Positions 19,801 through 28,976 of a DNA stretch of 64,000 bases are shown here, piece by piece. The translations under genes and the position numbers were made by a program. The stretch is from Pseudoalteromonas rubra. Its GTDB lineage: Bacteria > Pseudomonadota > Gammaproteobacteria > Enterobacterales > Alteromonadaceae. Below the pieces are notes generated by a model. That model ran no database searches. It worked only from the letters and a program-made list of their open reading frames with translations, and was not told the origin of the DNA. The DNA is taken from contig NZ_AHCD03000035.1 of NCBI RefSeq assembly GCF_000238295.3, positions 310,001-374,000 on the forward strand, in the 5' to 3' direction. Position 1 is the stretch's first letter. Each line of letters opens with the position of its first letter.

Positions 19801-20300
19801 TACAAGCACTTAAAGACGGAAAAGAGCCAACCCTGGAGAATCTGTTACAACAGCAAAGCGATGTGGACCTGAAAATCCCAGCACTGCTGCCTGATGACTA
19901 TATCCATGATGTAAACATGCGCCTGAGCATGTACAAGCGTATTGCCAGCGCCAATGATGAAGACACGCAGGACGAGCTGAAGGTCGAGCTGATTGACCGC
20001 TTTGGATTACTGCCGGATGCCGCGAAAAACCTCTTTAGTATTCAACTTTTGAAATCAAAAGCGGCTAAACTGGGGATCACCAAAGTGGAAGCCAACCAAA
20101 AAGGCGGCTACTTTGAGTTCAGTGCCAGTACCACGGTTAACCCGACATTCATCATTGCTCTGATACAAAGCAACCCGACTGTGTACCGCATGGAAGGTGC
20201 CAGCAAGTTGCGCTTTAATATCGAAGAGAAAAATGGGCAGGAACGTTTAAAACTGGTAAATGCAATGATTGACGACTTTCAGAAAAAGGCGGTGGCATGA
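16827..20300 (+). CDS. mfd: Transcription-repair coupling factor Mfd
   Basis: Removes RNA polymerase stalled at lesions and recruits UvrA. It has 1157 residues against 1148 in E. coli. The order is the UvrB-like N-terminal module (residues 1-350), the RNA-polymerase interaction (CarD-like) domain around 490-560 (QPIVHLDHGVGRYLGL), RecG-like translocase motifs with Walker A GDVGFGKTEVAMRA (about 637-650) and DEEH box IVDEEHRFG, motif VI near LRGRVGRSHHQAYAYLL, and the C-terminal TRCF domain. The start is supported by AGGAG seven bases upstream. It overlaps csiV by 4 bp (ATGA). Confidence 0.98.
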   Translation: MATAQWNKLPWVKSQKDKIHWGQLVGSSMSIAISEGVRQHDALVVVVTPDTPSALRLETELGYLLGEDKVHVFPDWETLPYDHFSPHQDIISQRLASLNSLRHQHQGVLLLPVSTLMLRTAPPEFIYGNALQFKVGDSLDAQKLKETLAQAGYRNVQQVMEHGEFAVRGSIIDLFPMGSTTPFRLDFFDDELDSIRLFDIETQRSSEQIKSIDLLPAHEFPTNDEDIERFRIAYRETFGASSEQDSIYMQVTRGNWPAGIEYYLPLFYEEIATIFDYLPEQAVFMHLGDIEQAASEFWLDVNNRYENRRVDPLRPLLEPVRLYQNVETLFEGFSRYPRIRLSEASLGTKAGHTNLSAQLVTDVRVDHKQTDPYKPLLDYITEQKKNKGRVLFSVESDGRRESLMTLLKPSGLKLKEFDNFADFAGARNDVGLIVSPLERSVMLDGNKPLSILTEQELLGIKVSQRRRRKHKYDQGQDALIRNLAELKEGQPIVHLDHGVGRYLGLQTIDAAGVATEFVTIIYANEAKLYVPVSALHMLSRYSGGEEASAPLHKLGSDVWEKAKRRAAEKVRDVAAELLDIYAKRQSKPGHLFKLDGQAYREFSDTFPFEETDDQRNAIDAVLGDMQTPLAMDRLVCGDVGFGKTEVAMRAAFVAINDNKQVAVLVPTTLLAQQHYENFRDRFASLPIEVGVLSRFNSTKEQKDTLDKLENGQLDIVIGTHKLLQQSIKYKDLGLLIVDEEHRFGVRQKEKIKQLRADVDILTLTATPIPRTLNMAMSGMRDLSIIATPPAKRLAVKTFVQERNDEVIREAILREIKRGGQVYFLHNNVETIDKTAADIAVLVPEASIAIAHGQMREKELEQLMSDFYHQKHNVLVCTTIIETGIDIPSANTIIMDRADKLGLAQMHQLRGRVGRSHHQAYAYLLTRNSQTLTKDAVKRLQAIESLEDLGAGFALATHDLEIRGAGELLGDEQSGQIQTVGFTLYMEMLEQAVQALKDGKEPTLENLLQQQSDVDLKIPALLPDDYIHDVNMRLSMYKRIASANDEDTQDELKVELIDRFGLLPDAAKNLFSIQLLKSKAAKLGITKVEANQKGGYFEFSASTTVNPTFIIALIQSNPTVYRMEGASKLRFNIEEKNGQERLKLVNAMIDDFQKKAVA

Positions 20301-21142
20301 TAAGGACAGCCCTTTCCCTGACATTACTGAGCGCTGCGCTGCTGGCCTCAGCTTCGGCCAGCGCAAAACGCTGGTATGAAGTTGAGCTGATCGCCTTCGC
20401 TCAGCAGGATAACGAGCAACTGCAAGAGGATTTTACGATTGAAAATCCCGAGCTGGATTTAAACCGAACACTGGACCTGCTCACTAAAGGCTACAACAGT
20501 GCCGGCCAGCAGGCTTGTCTCAATGGTGACAGTCGCTTTGATCCGCGCACTGTTACCAGCCGCTTTGTTCAACAAGATGCATCCTGGCACTGCGCCGATG
20601 GCGTTGACTATATGGCGCAGTATCAACAACTGCCGCTTACGCCCCACGCAGAGCCGCAGGACCATAAACAAAGCATCTACTTGCTCAACCAAGAGCAGCT
20701 TAAATTTGACAGCGTGCTCAATAAGTTAAAAAAGAAAGGGTTGGAACCAATTCTGCATACCGGCTGGCGCTTTCCCGACCAAAGTAAAAAGCGCGCCCCA
20801 AATATACTCGTTTATGGCGGGCAAAAGTTTGAGCAACCCGCCAGCTATGTGGCCCGTTTAGGTGCCCCGGACGATGGCTTTATCAGCCTGCTGAGCCAAC
20901 CCAAACAAGTTGCACAAAAGGAACAAGATCCGACACTGTGGCAGCTACAGGGCTGGATGAAAATCCACATACGGCATTATTTATATGTTACCAGTAACTT
21001 TGACTATCATTACAAAAGTGATGAAGGCGACCTGCAAAGCGCCAGAATGTCTCAGTTTACCCGGGTATACAGCGGCGACATTCATTATTTAGATCATCCC
21101 AAAATGGGGATCATCTTCCAAATCAGAAAATACAGACACTGA
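20297..21142 (+). CDS. csiV: CsiV-family periplasmic protein
   Basis: A 281-residue exported protein with a signal peptide ending near SASASA. It begins KRWYEVELIAFAQQ and ends with a segment rich in Tyr and His (IHIRHYLYVTSNFDYHY), both typical of the CsiV family (PF10972). In Vibrio cholerae CsiV is a peptidoglycan-binding periplasmic protein needed for PBP1A-dependent cell-wall growth and cell-shape integrity; the same role is inferred here. The ATGA overlap with mfd implies translational coupling, an arrangement seen in related genera. Function is transferred by family only. Confidence 0.88.
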   Translation: MIRTALSLTLLSAALLASASASAKRWYEVELIAFAQQDNEQLQEDFTIENPELDLNRTLDLLTKGYNSAGQQACLNGDSRFDPRTVTSRFVQQDASWHCADGVDYMAQYQQLPLTPHAEPQDHKQSIYLLNQEQLKFDSVLNKLKKKGLEPILHTGWRFPDQSKKRAPNILVYGGQKFEQPASYVARLGAPDDGFISLLSQPKQVAQKEQDPTLWQLQGWMKIHIRHYLYVTSNFDYHYKSDEGDLQSARMSQFTRVYSGDIHYLDHPKMGIIFQIRKYRH

Positions 21143-21153
21143 CGGAAACTACT

Positions 21154-21402
21154 ATGAAAAAAATTTTAACCCTGACTCTGCTCCTCGGCCTGGCCGCCTG
21201 CTCTAAAGTAAGCATGGAAAACTACGATAAAATCGAAGTGGGTATGGACAAAACTGAGCTGGAACAAATTCTGGGATCTGCAGATCAATGCGAAGAAAAA
21301 ACCCTGCACACCAACTGCACCTGGGGCAACGACAGCAAACACATTAAAGTGACTTTGGTTTCGGATAAAGTGACGCTGTACAGCAAAAAAGGGCTGGAAT
21401 AA
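21154..21402 (+). CDS. Small lipoprotein, DUF3862/SmpA-like
   Basis: An 82-residue lipoprotein with a clean lipobox LGLAAC, so the mature protein begins at Cys17 with Ser at +2, favouring the outer membrane. The mature part (NYDKIEVGMDKTELEQILG, two cysteines, then a short strand pair) resembles the DUF3862 or SmpA/BLIP-like fold, in which the vGMtkeEv motif begins a helix. It sits 11 bp after csiV and is probably the last gene of the mfd-csiV transcript, ahead of a strong terminator. Its function is not known; a cell-envelope role fits its neighbour. Confidence 0.75.
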   Translation: MKKILTLTLLLGLAACSKVSMENYDKIEVGMDKTELEQILGSADQCEEKTLHTNCTWGNDSKHIKVTLVSDKVTLYSKKGLE

Positions 21403-21415
21403 GCATTTTTGCTAG

Positions 21416-21459
21416 CCAAAACTGAAAACCCGGCAATGATGCCGGGTTTTCAGTTTTGG
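21416..21459. terminator. Bidirectional terminator with a 20-bp perfect stem
   Basis: Bases 21416-21435 (starting CCAAAACTGAAAACCCGGCA) are perfectly complementary to 21440-21459, leaving a 4-base ATGA loop. The A- and T-rich outer parts serve as U-tracts in both directions. It lies between the convergent lipoprotein gene and the M9 peptidase gene. Confidence 0.93.
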
Positions 21460-21481
21460 CTCTGTCAGTAAGAGTTACAGG

Positions 21482-24118
21482 TTAATTAATGTCATAACGC
21501 CCCGTCAGCGTAGCTCCGCTAAACATGGGGTCGGCGCTCAGCAGGATATAGTAAACCCCGCCACTCGTTGTACTAAAATAACAGGTTTCACGGTTACCGA
21601 CTTTCCAGGGACGACAGTCATAGTCAGTTTTGCTTGCCTCGTTACCAAACTTCACATGTAAGTCAAGCTCCCCTGTTCCGCCTGTGGTGTTGAAGGTAAT
21701 ATTAGTCGCACCAGCAGGCACCGCCATGGTATACATCAGTTGACCGCTATCAGACACATTGACGGGAACAGCAACCCCATTTTGCAGTTCATTTTCACCT
21801 GTAATAGGCTGCTGAATATAACGGGCTAACAAAGTGGCATCTTGATAGCCTGTTTCAGTGCCAACCGCAATATAGTGCCAACCTTTTTCGATGTTATCTA
21901 AAACCAGGGTTTCATCATTATTGGGCCCTGTTGATTCATGGGTATAACGCCAGCCGTTATCCGGACGGCCATACTCATAGTAAAGATCCGCATTGCCCGT
22001 GCCATGACGTAGCGTGATCTCCAGAGAAACGTTTTGCAGCCCTTCGGGCACGTAAATAGGGTACTCTTTTAGCTGTCGGGTATCTGTACCTGACAAACAC
22101 CTGGCCTGACCCGCCAAAGTTCTGTCAGACGCTGATTGCACCCCACAGGCATTGATGCCAACCTGATCACTCCCCTGAATGTCATCAACATTCACAGGCT
22201 CCACTGGTGAAGGAGGACGCGTGGTGTCAATAACACACCCTGTCGAATCTACTTGTCCCAGCCAGTTTGCAAACTGGTCGTCATACAACTTCTGAGCGAC
22301 CCATTTGTCTACCAGCTCAGAGCGGTAGCGCGCGAAGTCGCCTTCCTTAAACAATGTCAGCATATCGAAGAACGCGGCGTTTTGTTGCTCGTACATAAAG
22401 CGTGTTGCCAGGTAGCCCCAGTCGTAGATCCGTGTTTGCCCCACTCCATACTCGTTGCTAAATATAGTGGAAAGTGAATAAGTCCCCTTTCTGGCCTCTT
22501 CAACAGCATAAGGGTTACAGTTCTTCAGCGAGCTATATTCCGCAATCCCTTCACCAAACCAGACTGTACGACCCGCGCTATTGCTGTCATGAAAGTCGCC
22601 TTTTGAGATATAACGCCCTTCCAGATAATGAACATACTCATGCCGCAGATTCCAGATGTCAAAAACCGGCCGCTCAGATACGTGTTCATAAGCATAAAAG
22701 GTAGCCTGATCGCCCGGCGCGGACGGATCTCCCTCCCGATAAGTTCCCCCATTGTTAGTGCTGACATTAAACAGCACTCCACCGTACGTGACCCACTCTT
22801 TTTTATCATTAAATATCACCATTCTGAGCGAGTCGTTGTCATCCGGTGTAACCGGAACCCGATCTGTACGCAACAGTTGATGAAAGTGGTCTTCATGAGC
22901 CTTGAGCGAATTACAAGTCCATGCCAGCTGCTCCGCAGTCATATCCTGCGCCCAGATAAACAGATTGCCTGACGGACACATCAGACGATTGCCTAGTACC
23001 TGCGAAATAATTTCCTGTGGCTTGTCACACACCGCGTAAGCGTCACACTGACGGTTGTAATTGATCGATTCGAGTACAGCCAGATATAGCGTTCGTTCAC
23101 GGTTGGTTTTGAGCGGCCCGTAGCTGTTCAGTATGCGTGTGATCTCAGTTTGTAATTTGGATTCTAACTGGGCAAAGTGAGGATCTTGTTCTCCACGATA
23201 AAAATTAACCAGCTGGTACCCTAGGTTGAACAAATGGTAATCATTTTCTGACTTGCTCAGCCAATTGAGGTTGTCATTAATGAAACCCGTAATTGCATCT
23301 ATCAGAGCGTGTGTATGCTGTTGTGAACGACAACTTGTATCACGCGCACAGTCATTCAGAACTTGCCAGAACAAAGGGGTTGCTGAGCGCCCCCAGTCAT
23401 TAATTTGCTCATAGGATTCATCGTATCTGGCTAACAGACCAAGCGTCAGTGGCACCAGAAACTGACCTATTTGTGCATTTTTAATGATGCCTGTCGCACT
23501 GCGGATCAATTGTGCGTTGGTCTCTGTTTTATCAAAGAAATGATCACTGGCATAGAGAGTATTGATAGCACTAACCATAGCTTGCTGTGTCGTCGGGTTC
23601 ACAAAACGTCTGAAGTCGTAATACGCATAGGCTTTTAGCCAATAAAACAGATCGCTAAGGTAGGGAACATCAGTCTGACCATCGTAGTTAACCAAGCGGT
23701 TATTCAGTTCATTGATAACGGTGGCAAAGTTAGCATCTGTGTAGGCCCCCAGAGTCAGAGTTTCAGGCTTATCATTAAACAAGGTATCGATACAGACTTT
23801 ACCATGACGTCTTATCGCCTCCAGAAAAACTGAACCACTGAGATGGCTGAATACCTCATCGGGGCAAACGGTTGAAGTCGAAAGCGCATTACTGAAAGAC
23901 ATAAAAACACGACTTGCAAAAGGCTGTTCAGTTTTCGGTGTGATTTGCCTGTTACTGTGCATTGCATCCGCTTTATACTCAGTATCGGCATGGATATGCG
24001 CAACGTCGACAGCATTAAAGTCATTTATGGGTGTCGCTGTTTCTCTGTCACCATGCGCCCAGCCAGAGGCTGAGCTTAGCGCGATGACCAGAGGTGTCAT
24101 CTTGATTACTTTATACAT
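21482..24118 (-). CDS. Secreted M9-family collagenase
   Basis: An 878-residue exported metalloprotease of the Vibrio/Clostridium collagenase family. It has a signal peptide (residues 1-22), an M9 N-terminal activator-type region (about 100-400), and a gluzincin catalytic part with HEYVH at 493-497 and the third ligand Glu in WFGEGIAEYSSL about 28 residues later. Two C-terminal PPC-type beta domains follow (about 677-770 and 785-878), the last with a conserved DCRPW...C pair. Paired cysteines in the N-terminal half suggest disulfides and an extracellular life. The neighbouring M43 protease shares the PPC module. Activity on collagen or gelatin is inferred. Confidence 0.93.
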   Translation of the reverse strand: MYKVIKMTPLVIALSSASGWAHGDRETATPINDFNAVDVAHIHADTEYKADAMHSNRQITPKTEQPFASRVFMSFSNALSTSTVCPDEVFSHLSGSVFLEAIRRHGKVCIDTLFNDKPETLTLGAYTDANFATVINELNNRLVNYDGQTDVPYLSDLFYWLKAYAYYDFRRFVNPTTQQAMVSAINTLYASDHFFDKTETNAQLIRSATGIIKNAQIGQFLVPLTLGLLARYDESYEQINDWGRSATPLFWQVLNDCARDTSCRSQQHTHALIDAITGFINDNLNWLSKSENDYHLFNLGYQLVNFYRGEQDPHFAQLESKLQTEITRILNSYGPLKTNRERTLYLAVLESINYNRQCDAYAVCDKPQEIISQVLGNRLMCPSGNLFIWAQDMTAEQLAWTCNSLKAHEDHFHQLLRTDRVPVTPDDNDSLRMVIFNDKKEWVTYGGVLFNVSTNNGGTYREGDPSAPGDQATFYAYEHVSERPVFDIWNLRHEYVHYLEGRYISKGDFHDSNSAGRTVWFGEGIAEYSSLKNCNPYAVEEARKGTYSLSTIFSNEYGVGQTRIYDWGYLATRFMYEQQNAAFFDMLTLFKEGDFARYRSELVDKWVAQKLYDDQFANWLGQVDSTGCVIDTTRPPSPVEPVNVDDIQGSDQVGINACGVQSASDRTLAGQARCLSGTDTRQLKEYPIYVPEGLQNVSLEITLRHGTGNADLYYEYGRPDNGWRYTHESTGPNNDETLVLDNIEKGWHYIAVGTETGYQDATLLARYIQQPITGENELQNGVAVPVNVSDSGQLMYTMAVPAGATNITFNTTGGTGELDLHVKFGNEASKTDYDCRPWKVGNRETCYFSTTSGGVYYILLSADPMFSGATLTGRYDIN

Positions 24119-24200
24119 GTTGTTGTCTCATTTAATTATATTGTTATATTCCAGGCACAGTTAACCCTCAAGACAGTGCCCGATGGATGTAGAAATAAAT

Positions 24201-24221
24201 AAGCCACACAAGGTGTGGCTT
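24201..24221 (-). terminator. Terminator of the M43 protease gene
   Basis: AAGCCACAC (24201-24209) pairs with GTGTGGCTT (24213-24221) around a 3-base loop. Read on the minus strand it is followed by ATTTATTT, a modest T-rich tail, just after the M43 gene stop codon. Confidence 0.75.
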
Positions 24222-24234
24222 AAGTCTTCAGGGA

Positions 24235-27200
24235 TTAGTGTGGGCGGCAACCAGCAACGTCATAATCAACAACGATTGTGGCGCCAAGCGGGTTACCTGA
24301 CATCACCAGATAGCCCCAGTAGCGAGATTGGTCTGTGATTTCATAAAACAGACATTGCTGATCAGCGTCTGTCACAGACACCGCGTCATGATCGCTGCCA
24401 TCTGATTTGGGCCAGTGACCGTCACCAAAGTAAATACGGGTATCTGCGGGCGCATTAATCAATGTAACAGCAACTGTTTTTGGACCGCGATCCATTCCTG
24501 CAAATGAATAGCCTCGGGTGCTGTTGATGCAGTGCGGTTGACTCGGAGTCAGACGTCTCACCGCTGAACCATCTGAGCCCGTGCAAGCGTTAGTCAGGGG
24601 CGGATGGTCAACGATTACTGTGACAACTGCGCTGGCTGTCATATTGTCATTGTCGGTGACCGTTAAAGTTGCCTGATATACGCCTGCTAGTGCGTAACTG
24701 TGATTTGGGTTGGCAAAGTCGCTTTGTGCGCCATCACCAAAGTCCCAGTGGAAAGCTGTGATCTGACCATACTCATCGTCCGAGCCCGCACTACTGAACG
24801 CCACTGACTGGCCAATTTGAATGTCGCTCGTTACTACACTGGCCTGTGCAAATGGAGGCTGAGGTGGCGGTGGAATGTTGGAGCAATTTGCAAAGCTACA
24901 CAAAGCAGTCAGTTCGGTTACATCAGCGTTGTCGATCACGCCATCGCCATTGATATCAAACGAGCTGTCCAATGGCAGGTTTGCTGCAATAGCGGCGCGC
25001 ACCGCGCTGATGTCATCACTGTCAACATTGCCATCTTCATCAAAGTCACCAATTGGCAATACCCGAATGATCACCTGTTTGCTGCTGCTCGCGCCTTTAT
25101 CATCGGTCACAGTAAGGCTCACGGGGTAACTGCCAGCACGTTCGAAGTGATGACTGATAGTCTCACCCACCTGAGTCGTGCCATGCCCAAGATCCCACAG
25201 ATAGGTAACAAGCTCGCCATCCTGATCGCTCGACTGACGTCCATCCAGCAAAACCAGCTCCCCGGCTCTGACGATTTGGTTACCACCAGCGTTGGCTATC
25301 GGTAAACGGTTCGGTGCTGAACGGTCAGCATCACGATGGATATCATAGTACGCTTTGAAGCGCAGCGATTCATAATCCTTGAACGGGTCAATCATCACGT
25401 GATATATACCGCCTTGCTCGAACTGACATAATTCGGTTTGATTTGGCGCTTCCCAGGGACGACAGTCATACTGAGACTTGGACACGGCCTGATTTCGACT
25501 AACATGAATATCCGGGTCTCCACTGTAACGCTCCACCAGCTCAAAAGTTACCAGAGACGCAGCATCCGGCACTGCAAATTCAAAACTATAAGCCTGTCCA
25601 CCAGTTCTGGCTGCCAGGTTTAGCTCATCGGCCAGGTAAATACGTTCACACTCATTGCACAAAGGTGCATCCTCTGGCGATAGCTCAGTGATCACTGCGC
25701 TGGCATGTGCTGTGCTTTGATTCCCGGCATTATCAGTAACCGTAAGGCTAACCGGATAAGTACCGGTCATTGTATAAATATGGTCGACTTCTGCTTGAGT
25801 GCTTTGCGTCCCATCGCCAAAATCCCACAGAAATGAGACTATCTCACCATCTGGATCGTTAGACCCAGCGCTTGAAAACTCAAGTGCGTGACCTACCGCT
25901 TCTGCGCGCGATTGGCCGTTGATATTCGCGAATGGTAGTTGGTTTTGCGTATCTGCTATTTCGTAATACACCTGAATGCTGGCATTGGTGTAAGTTTCAA
26001 AGGGATCGATGATCACATCAAAATCACCACCCCCCTCAAACTCACAGTATTCCGTGATCCCTTTCCAGGTGAAAGGTCGACAATCAAACTGTGTTTTTGA
26101 GACAGCTCTGTCTTTGGCCACGTACATATCCAAATCGCCATTTCTCTTGATTGACCCATCTGCCATCTTCGGCCCCTGATAACCGCCAGGGACGACAACC
26201 ACAGTACGGGTAGCCTCTTGCGGTACACTGAATTGGAAGTCAAAGGTTTTACCGGCACGGTCCGGCCAGGAAGCATTGTGCTTATTCGCCCATAGGCCAT
26301 CGAGTTTAAACAAGGAATAACGCTGCTCCCCCTCATTGAGGTAAGGGTCTGCACCTTGGATCACACTCAGCGTGGTATCGCTGTAGGCAGTAAATGCATG
26401 AACCGAGGCAAAATAGGGGGAATGGACATCGGGTGTATCTACCGTAACCGCTTCACTGTCTCCAGGACTGTTGAAAGATATCAAATCGGCTACCCATTGA
26501 TCTTCCGCATTGGCAGGTGGTGTTGGTACCTGCCCTTTTGATACATACAAATCCGGATCTTCGCTGTGACCATTGAGATAGAACAAGATATTGTGCGCGT
26601 TATACGGCAAGTTTATCTCAAAAGTCTCCACCGTATCTTTGCCTGCAAAAGGAATTTGATAACTGGCCAGTACCTCTCCCTGCGGTTCCACATCTAACCC
26701 CGAGTTACCATCCCACGGATGACCTGAGTCGCTGACATACTGAGACAGACCTGTTTTGATCAGGTTATCGTTAGACCACAAGGTGTTTCTGGCAGGGTTA
26801 TGTAGTGCCGCAGTCATGCGAGATACCTGCTCACGCGTAAACATGGCGTAGTTGTCTGAGTAGTGCATGAAATTTTCGGTATTGGTAGCCTGTCCCAGGC
26901 AGTTAGGCGCATTGTTCTGCATTTCATTGGGCATAGACATCTGCGGTGTATCGCAGCTACGGTCTCCGGTTGAATCACAGAACGCTTCGTTCGTAATTGA
27001 ACACTGCTTAGTTTCAAAGGTGTGGATCAGGTTAAGCCAATGGCCAAATTCATGGGTCAGTACCGAGCGAAAATTTTCACTGGTGTTGTTACCTACATAA
27101 TGGCCGTTATAGACGACTCGTGCGGTATTTTCCTCAGTCATCGCTAATTCCGGATACCAGGCAACACCGGAATTAGTCTCCTTACCATCATCATACAAGT

Positions 27201-27876
27201 CATGCATGAGATACACATTCATATAACTGAAGTTGTCCCAGGCATCAGCCTGTATTTTCGCCAGCGTTTCATCATCATGGTTACCGTAGCCGGTCTGATC
27301 GTGACTATAGCGAACAATGCCATTAGTCGGGTTGCCCTGAGGGTCTTTACCCGCCAGCACAAATTCGATATTCAAATTTTCACGGATCGCCTGAAACTGA
27401 GGAGAGACCTCAGGTGAGTCAACCGACAATCCCAGAAAGTCATTATTTAACTTAGTCAGCGCATCCTGTATTTTCTCGTCAGTCAGACACTTCTGGCTGG
27501 CATCGCTGCAGTTGTAGGCGTCACCGTATACATGGAACACAACTGGGATATAGTAGCGCCCCGCCACTGCGGTGCTATTGCGCAATAGCTCGGGCGACAA
27601 TGGCGCACTTTGCGCTGCTACCATCATGGGCTGTGCAAATGGTGCCATCAACCCCACAGGTTGCTTAGCTGTAGATTTTTGCAATTTTGCCCAGTCCTGA
27701 CCATTGTGGTCTGCGCCACAGCTGGGTACGAGCGGGTCCTGAGGCCACTCATTGTGCGCAAGTTTCGCTTCAACTGCGTTCGTCACGGTGTTGGCATGTT
27801 TGACGCTTGCGTGCACTGCTAAAGGTGCAATGCAGGCACTAAACGAGCATAGCCCCGCAATAATGCGTTTCTTCAT
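24235..27876 (-). CDS. Secreted M43 (pappalysin-like) metalloprotease with PKD, PPC and dockerin-like modules
   Basis: A 1213-residue exported protease. Signal peptide MKKRIIAGLCSFSACIAPLA; zinc site HEFGHWLNLIH at about residue 275 and Met-turn in ENFMHYSDN near 335, both M43 features. Then come PPC-type domains (about 400-505, 535-640, 745-850), PKD domains (about 648-730, 860-940, 1005-1095; WDFGDG, WDLGHG, WDFGDG) and a two-repeat dockerin-like calcium motif at about 943-993 (FDEDGNVDSDD and FDINGDGVIDNAD). The C-terminal 110 residues form another beta module. The start at 27876 has AAGGA nine bases upstream; the longer frame adds 35 non-signal residues. Its target is probably extracellular protein. 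Confidence 0.92.
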   Translation of the reverse strand: MKKRIIAGLCSFSACIAPLAVHASVKHANTVTNAVEAKLAHNEWPQDPLVPSCGADHNGQDWAKLQKSTAKQPVGLMAPFAQPMMVAAQSAPLSPELLRNSTAVAGRYYIPVVFHVYGDAYNCSDASQKCLTDEKIQDALTKLNNDFLGLSVDSPEVSPQFQAIRENLNIEFVLAGKDPQGNPTNGIVRYSHDQTGYGNHDDETLAKIQADAWDNFSYMNVYLMHDLYDDGKETNSGVAWYPELAMTEENTARVVYNGHYVGNNTSENFRSVLTHEFGHWLNLIHTFETKQCSITNEAFCDSTGDRSCDTPQMSMPNEMQNNAPNCLGQATNTENFMHYSDNYAMFTREQVSRMTAALHNPARNTLWSNDNLIKTGLSQYVSDSGHPWDGNSGLDVEPQGEVLASYQIPFAGKDTVETFEINLPYNAHNILFYLNGHSEDPDLYVSKGQVPTPPANAEDQWVADLISFNSPGDSEAVTVDTPDVHSPYFASVHAFTAYSDTTLSVIQGADPYLNEGEQRYSLFKLDGLWANKHNASWPDRAGKTFDFQFSVPQEATRTVVVVPGGYQGPKMADGSIKRNGDLDMYVAKDRAVSKTQFDCRPFTWKGITEYCEFEGGGDFDVIIDPFETYTNASIQVYYEIADTQNQLPFANINGQSRAEAVGHALEFSSAGSNDPDGEIVSFLWDFGDGTQSTQAEVDHIYTMTGTYPVSLTVTDNAGNQSTAHASAVITELSPEDAPLCNECERIYLADELNLAARTGGQAYSFEFAVPDAASLVTFELVERYSGDPDIHVSRNQAVSKSQYDCRPWEAPNQTELCQFEQGGIYHVMIDPFKDYESLRFKAYYDIHRDADRSAPNRLPIANAGGNQIVRAGELVLLDGRQSSDQDGELVTYLWDLGHGTTQVGETISHHFERAGSYPVSLTVTDDKGASSSKQVIIRVLPIGDFDEDGNVDSDDISAVRAAIAANLPLDSSFDINGDGVIDNADVTELTALCSFANCSNIPPPPQPPFAQASVVTSDIQIGQSVAFSSAGSDDEYGQITAFHWDFGDGAQSDFANPNHSYALAGVYQATLTVTDNDNMTASAVVTVIVDHPPLTNACTGSDGSAVRRLTPSQPHCINSTRGYSFAGMDRGPKTVAVTLINAPADTRIYFGDGHWPKSDGSDHDAVSVTDADQQCLFYEITDQSRYWGYLVMSGNPLGATIVVDYDVAGCRPH

Positions 27877-28058
27877 CTTGTTGTATCCTTGTTGTTGATA
27901 TGTAGTGCTTTGTACAGCCCGCCCAATGACTGACGGTACGGGCTGATATGCTTTGTTGTTCTGGTGTAACTTTGGGTGCAATCACGCACCCGACTGCTAT
28001 GCCCTCTTCGTGGCATTCACAATGGAAAAAGGTCTAAATTATGTCGTTGTGCGCTGAC

Positions 28059-28958
28059 CTAATTAGTCAGTTGTGCAATGATGTCGTCCAATCCTTGCTT
28101 TGATACCTGAACCGCCTCTAGTTGAGTTAATCCGTCCGGGTATTCTTCTTGCTCCAGCACTAGCCATTGTGTCCCACCACTTTTAACATTGGCGTAGATC
28201 ACCGCGGGCCAGTTAGTTACATCCTGTCCGATTAGGGGTTTCTTATTTGTCACTGTTGCTGGATATTTGGCTTTAAAGTGCGTAGTAATGGTTCTGTTCG
28301 GATAGCGATTAATGTACGCCACGGGATCTTTTCCAGCGTACTCGGCCCAGCCCACATCCAGTTGCAATACAAAATCTTCGGGCGTATTTGCAGCAATATA
28401 ATCCCAGTACGTGCTGTTTTTGTAAGGCACCAGCTCGCGGTCATGGTTATGAAAACCAAAACGCATACCTTTAGCCCGCATTTTTATCGTTACTTCATTC
28501 AGCTCCGCTACAAAAGATTCTATGGTTTCGGCCTGCTCTGCCCGTTTATCACTGGGCACTATCATCATAGGACTGCCCAACTGCTGATAAAAAGCCACTG
28601 TCTGTTCAAACTTATCGTCGGTTAAATCACGCATTTTTACGTGTGCACCACTTACCTCAAGACCAAGAGCATCCAGATAACGTTTTAACCCCTGCGGATC
28701 ATTGTGATAAGGGCCAAAGTCTCCGGCAAATTCAACCGCATCAAACCCCATTGCCGAAATAGCTTCTAAAGTGCCCTTAAAGTCCTTTTTCAGCGTATGG
28801 TTGACGGACCATAACTGCACACTAATTGCGGGGATCTGTGACCGTTCAAGGCGCAAAACCGCTTGATTGTCTTCGCCGTGAGCATCCTTTTGCGCGTTAC
28901 ATGCAGTTAGCAACCCCGTGCATACCAGCGTTGTGAGAAAGCGTTTAAAAAACGTCAT
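28059..28958 (-). CDS. Lipoprotein sugar isomerase/epimerase-like TIM-barrel protein
   Basis: A 299-residue protein with a lipobox (LLTAC, mature Cys20) and a xylose-isomerase-like TIM barrel (AP-endonuclease 2 fold). Ligand-type residues are visible in FGFHNHDRELV, QLDVGWAEYAG and FKAKYP, and EQEEYPDG near the C-terminus. The family binds divalent metals and isomerises or epimerises sugars or keto-sugars. The lipoprotein signal puts it in the periplasm or outer membrane, with the Tat-linked dehydrogenase encoded just upstream. It is the last gene of the six-gene operon, 18 bp after the GMC gene. Substrate unknown; a 3-keto-sugar-acting enzyme is one possibility. Confidence 0.85.
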   Translation of the reverse strand: MTFFKRFLTTLVCTGLLTACNAQKDAHGEDNQAVLRLERSQIPAISVQLWSVNHTLKKDFKGTLEAISAMGFDAVEFAGDFGPYHNDPQGLKRYLDALGLEVSGAHVKMRDLTDDKFEQTVAFYQQLGSPMMIVPSDKRAEQAETIESFVAELNEVTIKMRAKGMRFGFHNHDRELVPYKNSTYWDYIAANTPEDFVLQLDVGWAEYAGKDPVAYINRYPNRTITTHFKAKYPATVTNKKPLIGQDVTNWPAVIYANVKSGGTQWLVLEQEEYPDGLTQLEAVQVSKQGLDDIIAQLTN

Positions 28959-28976
28959 AGTAAGTATCCTTATTTT

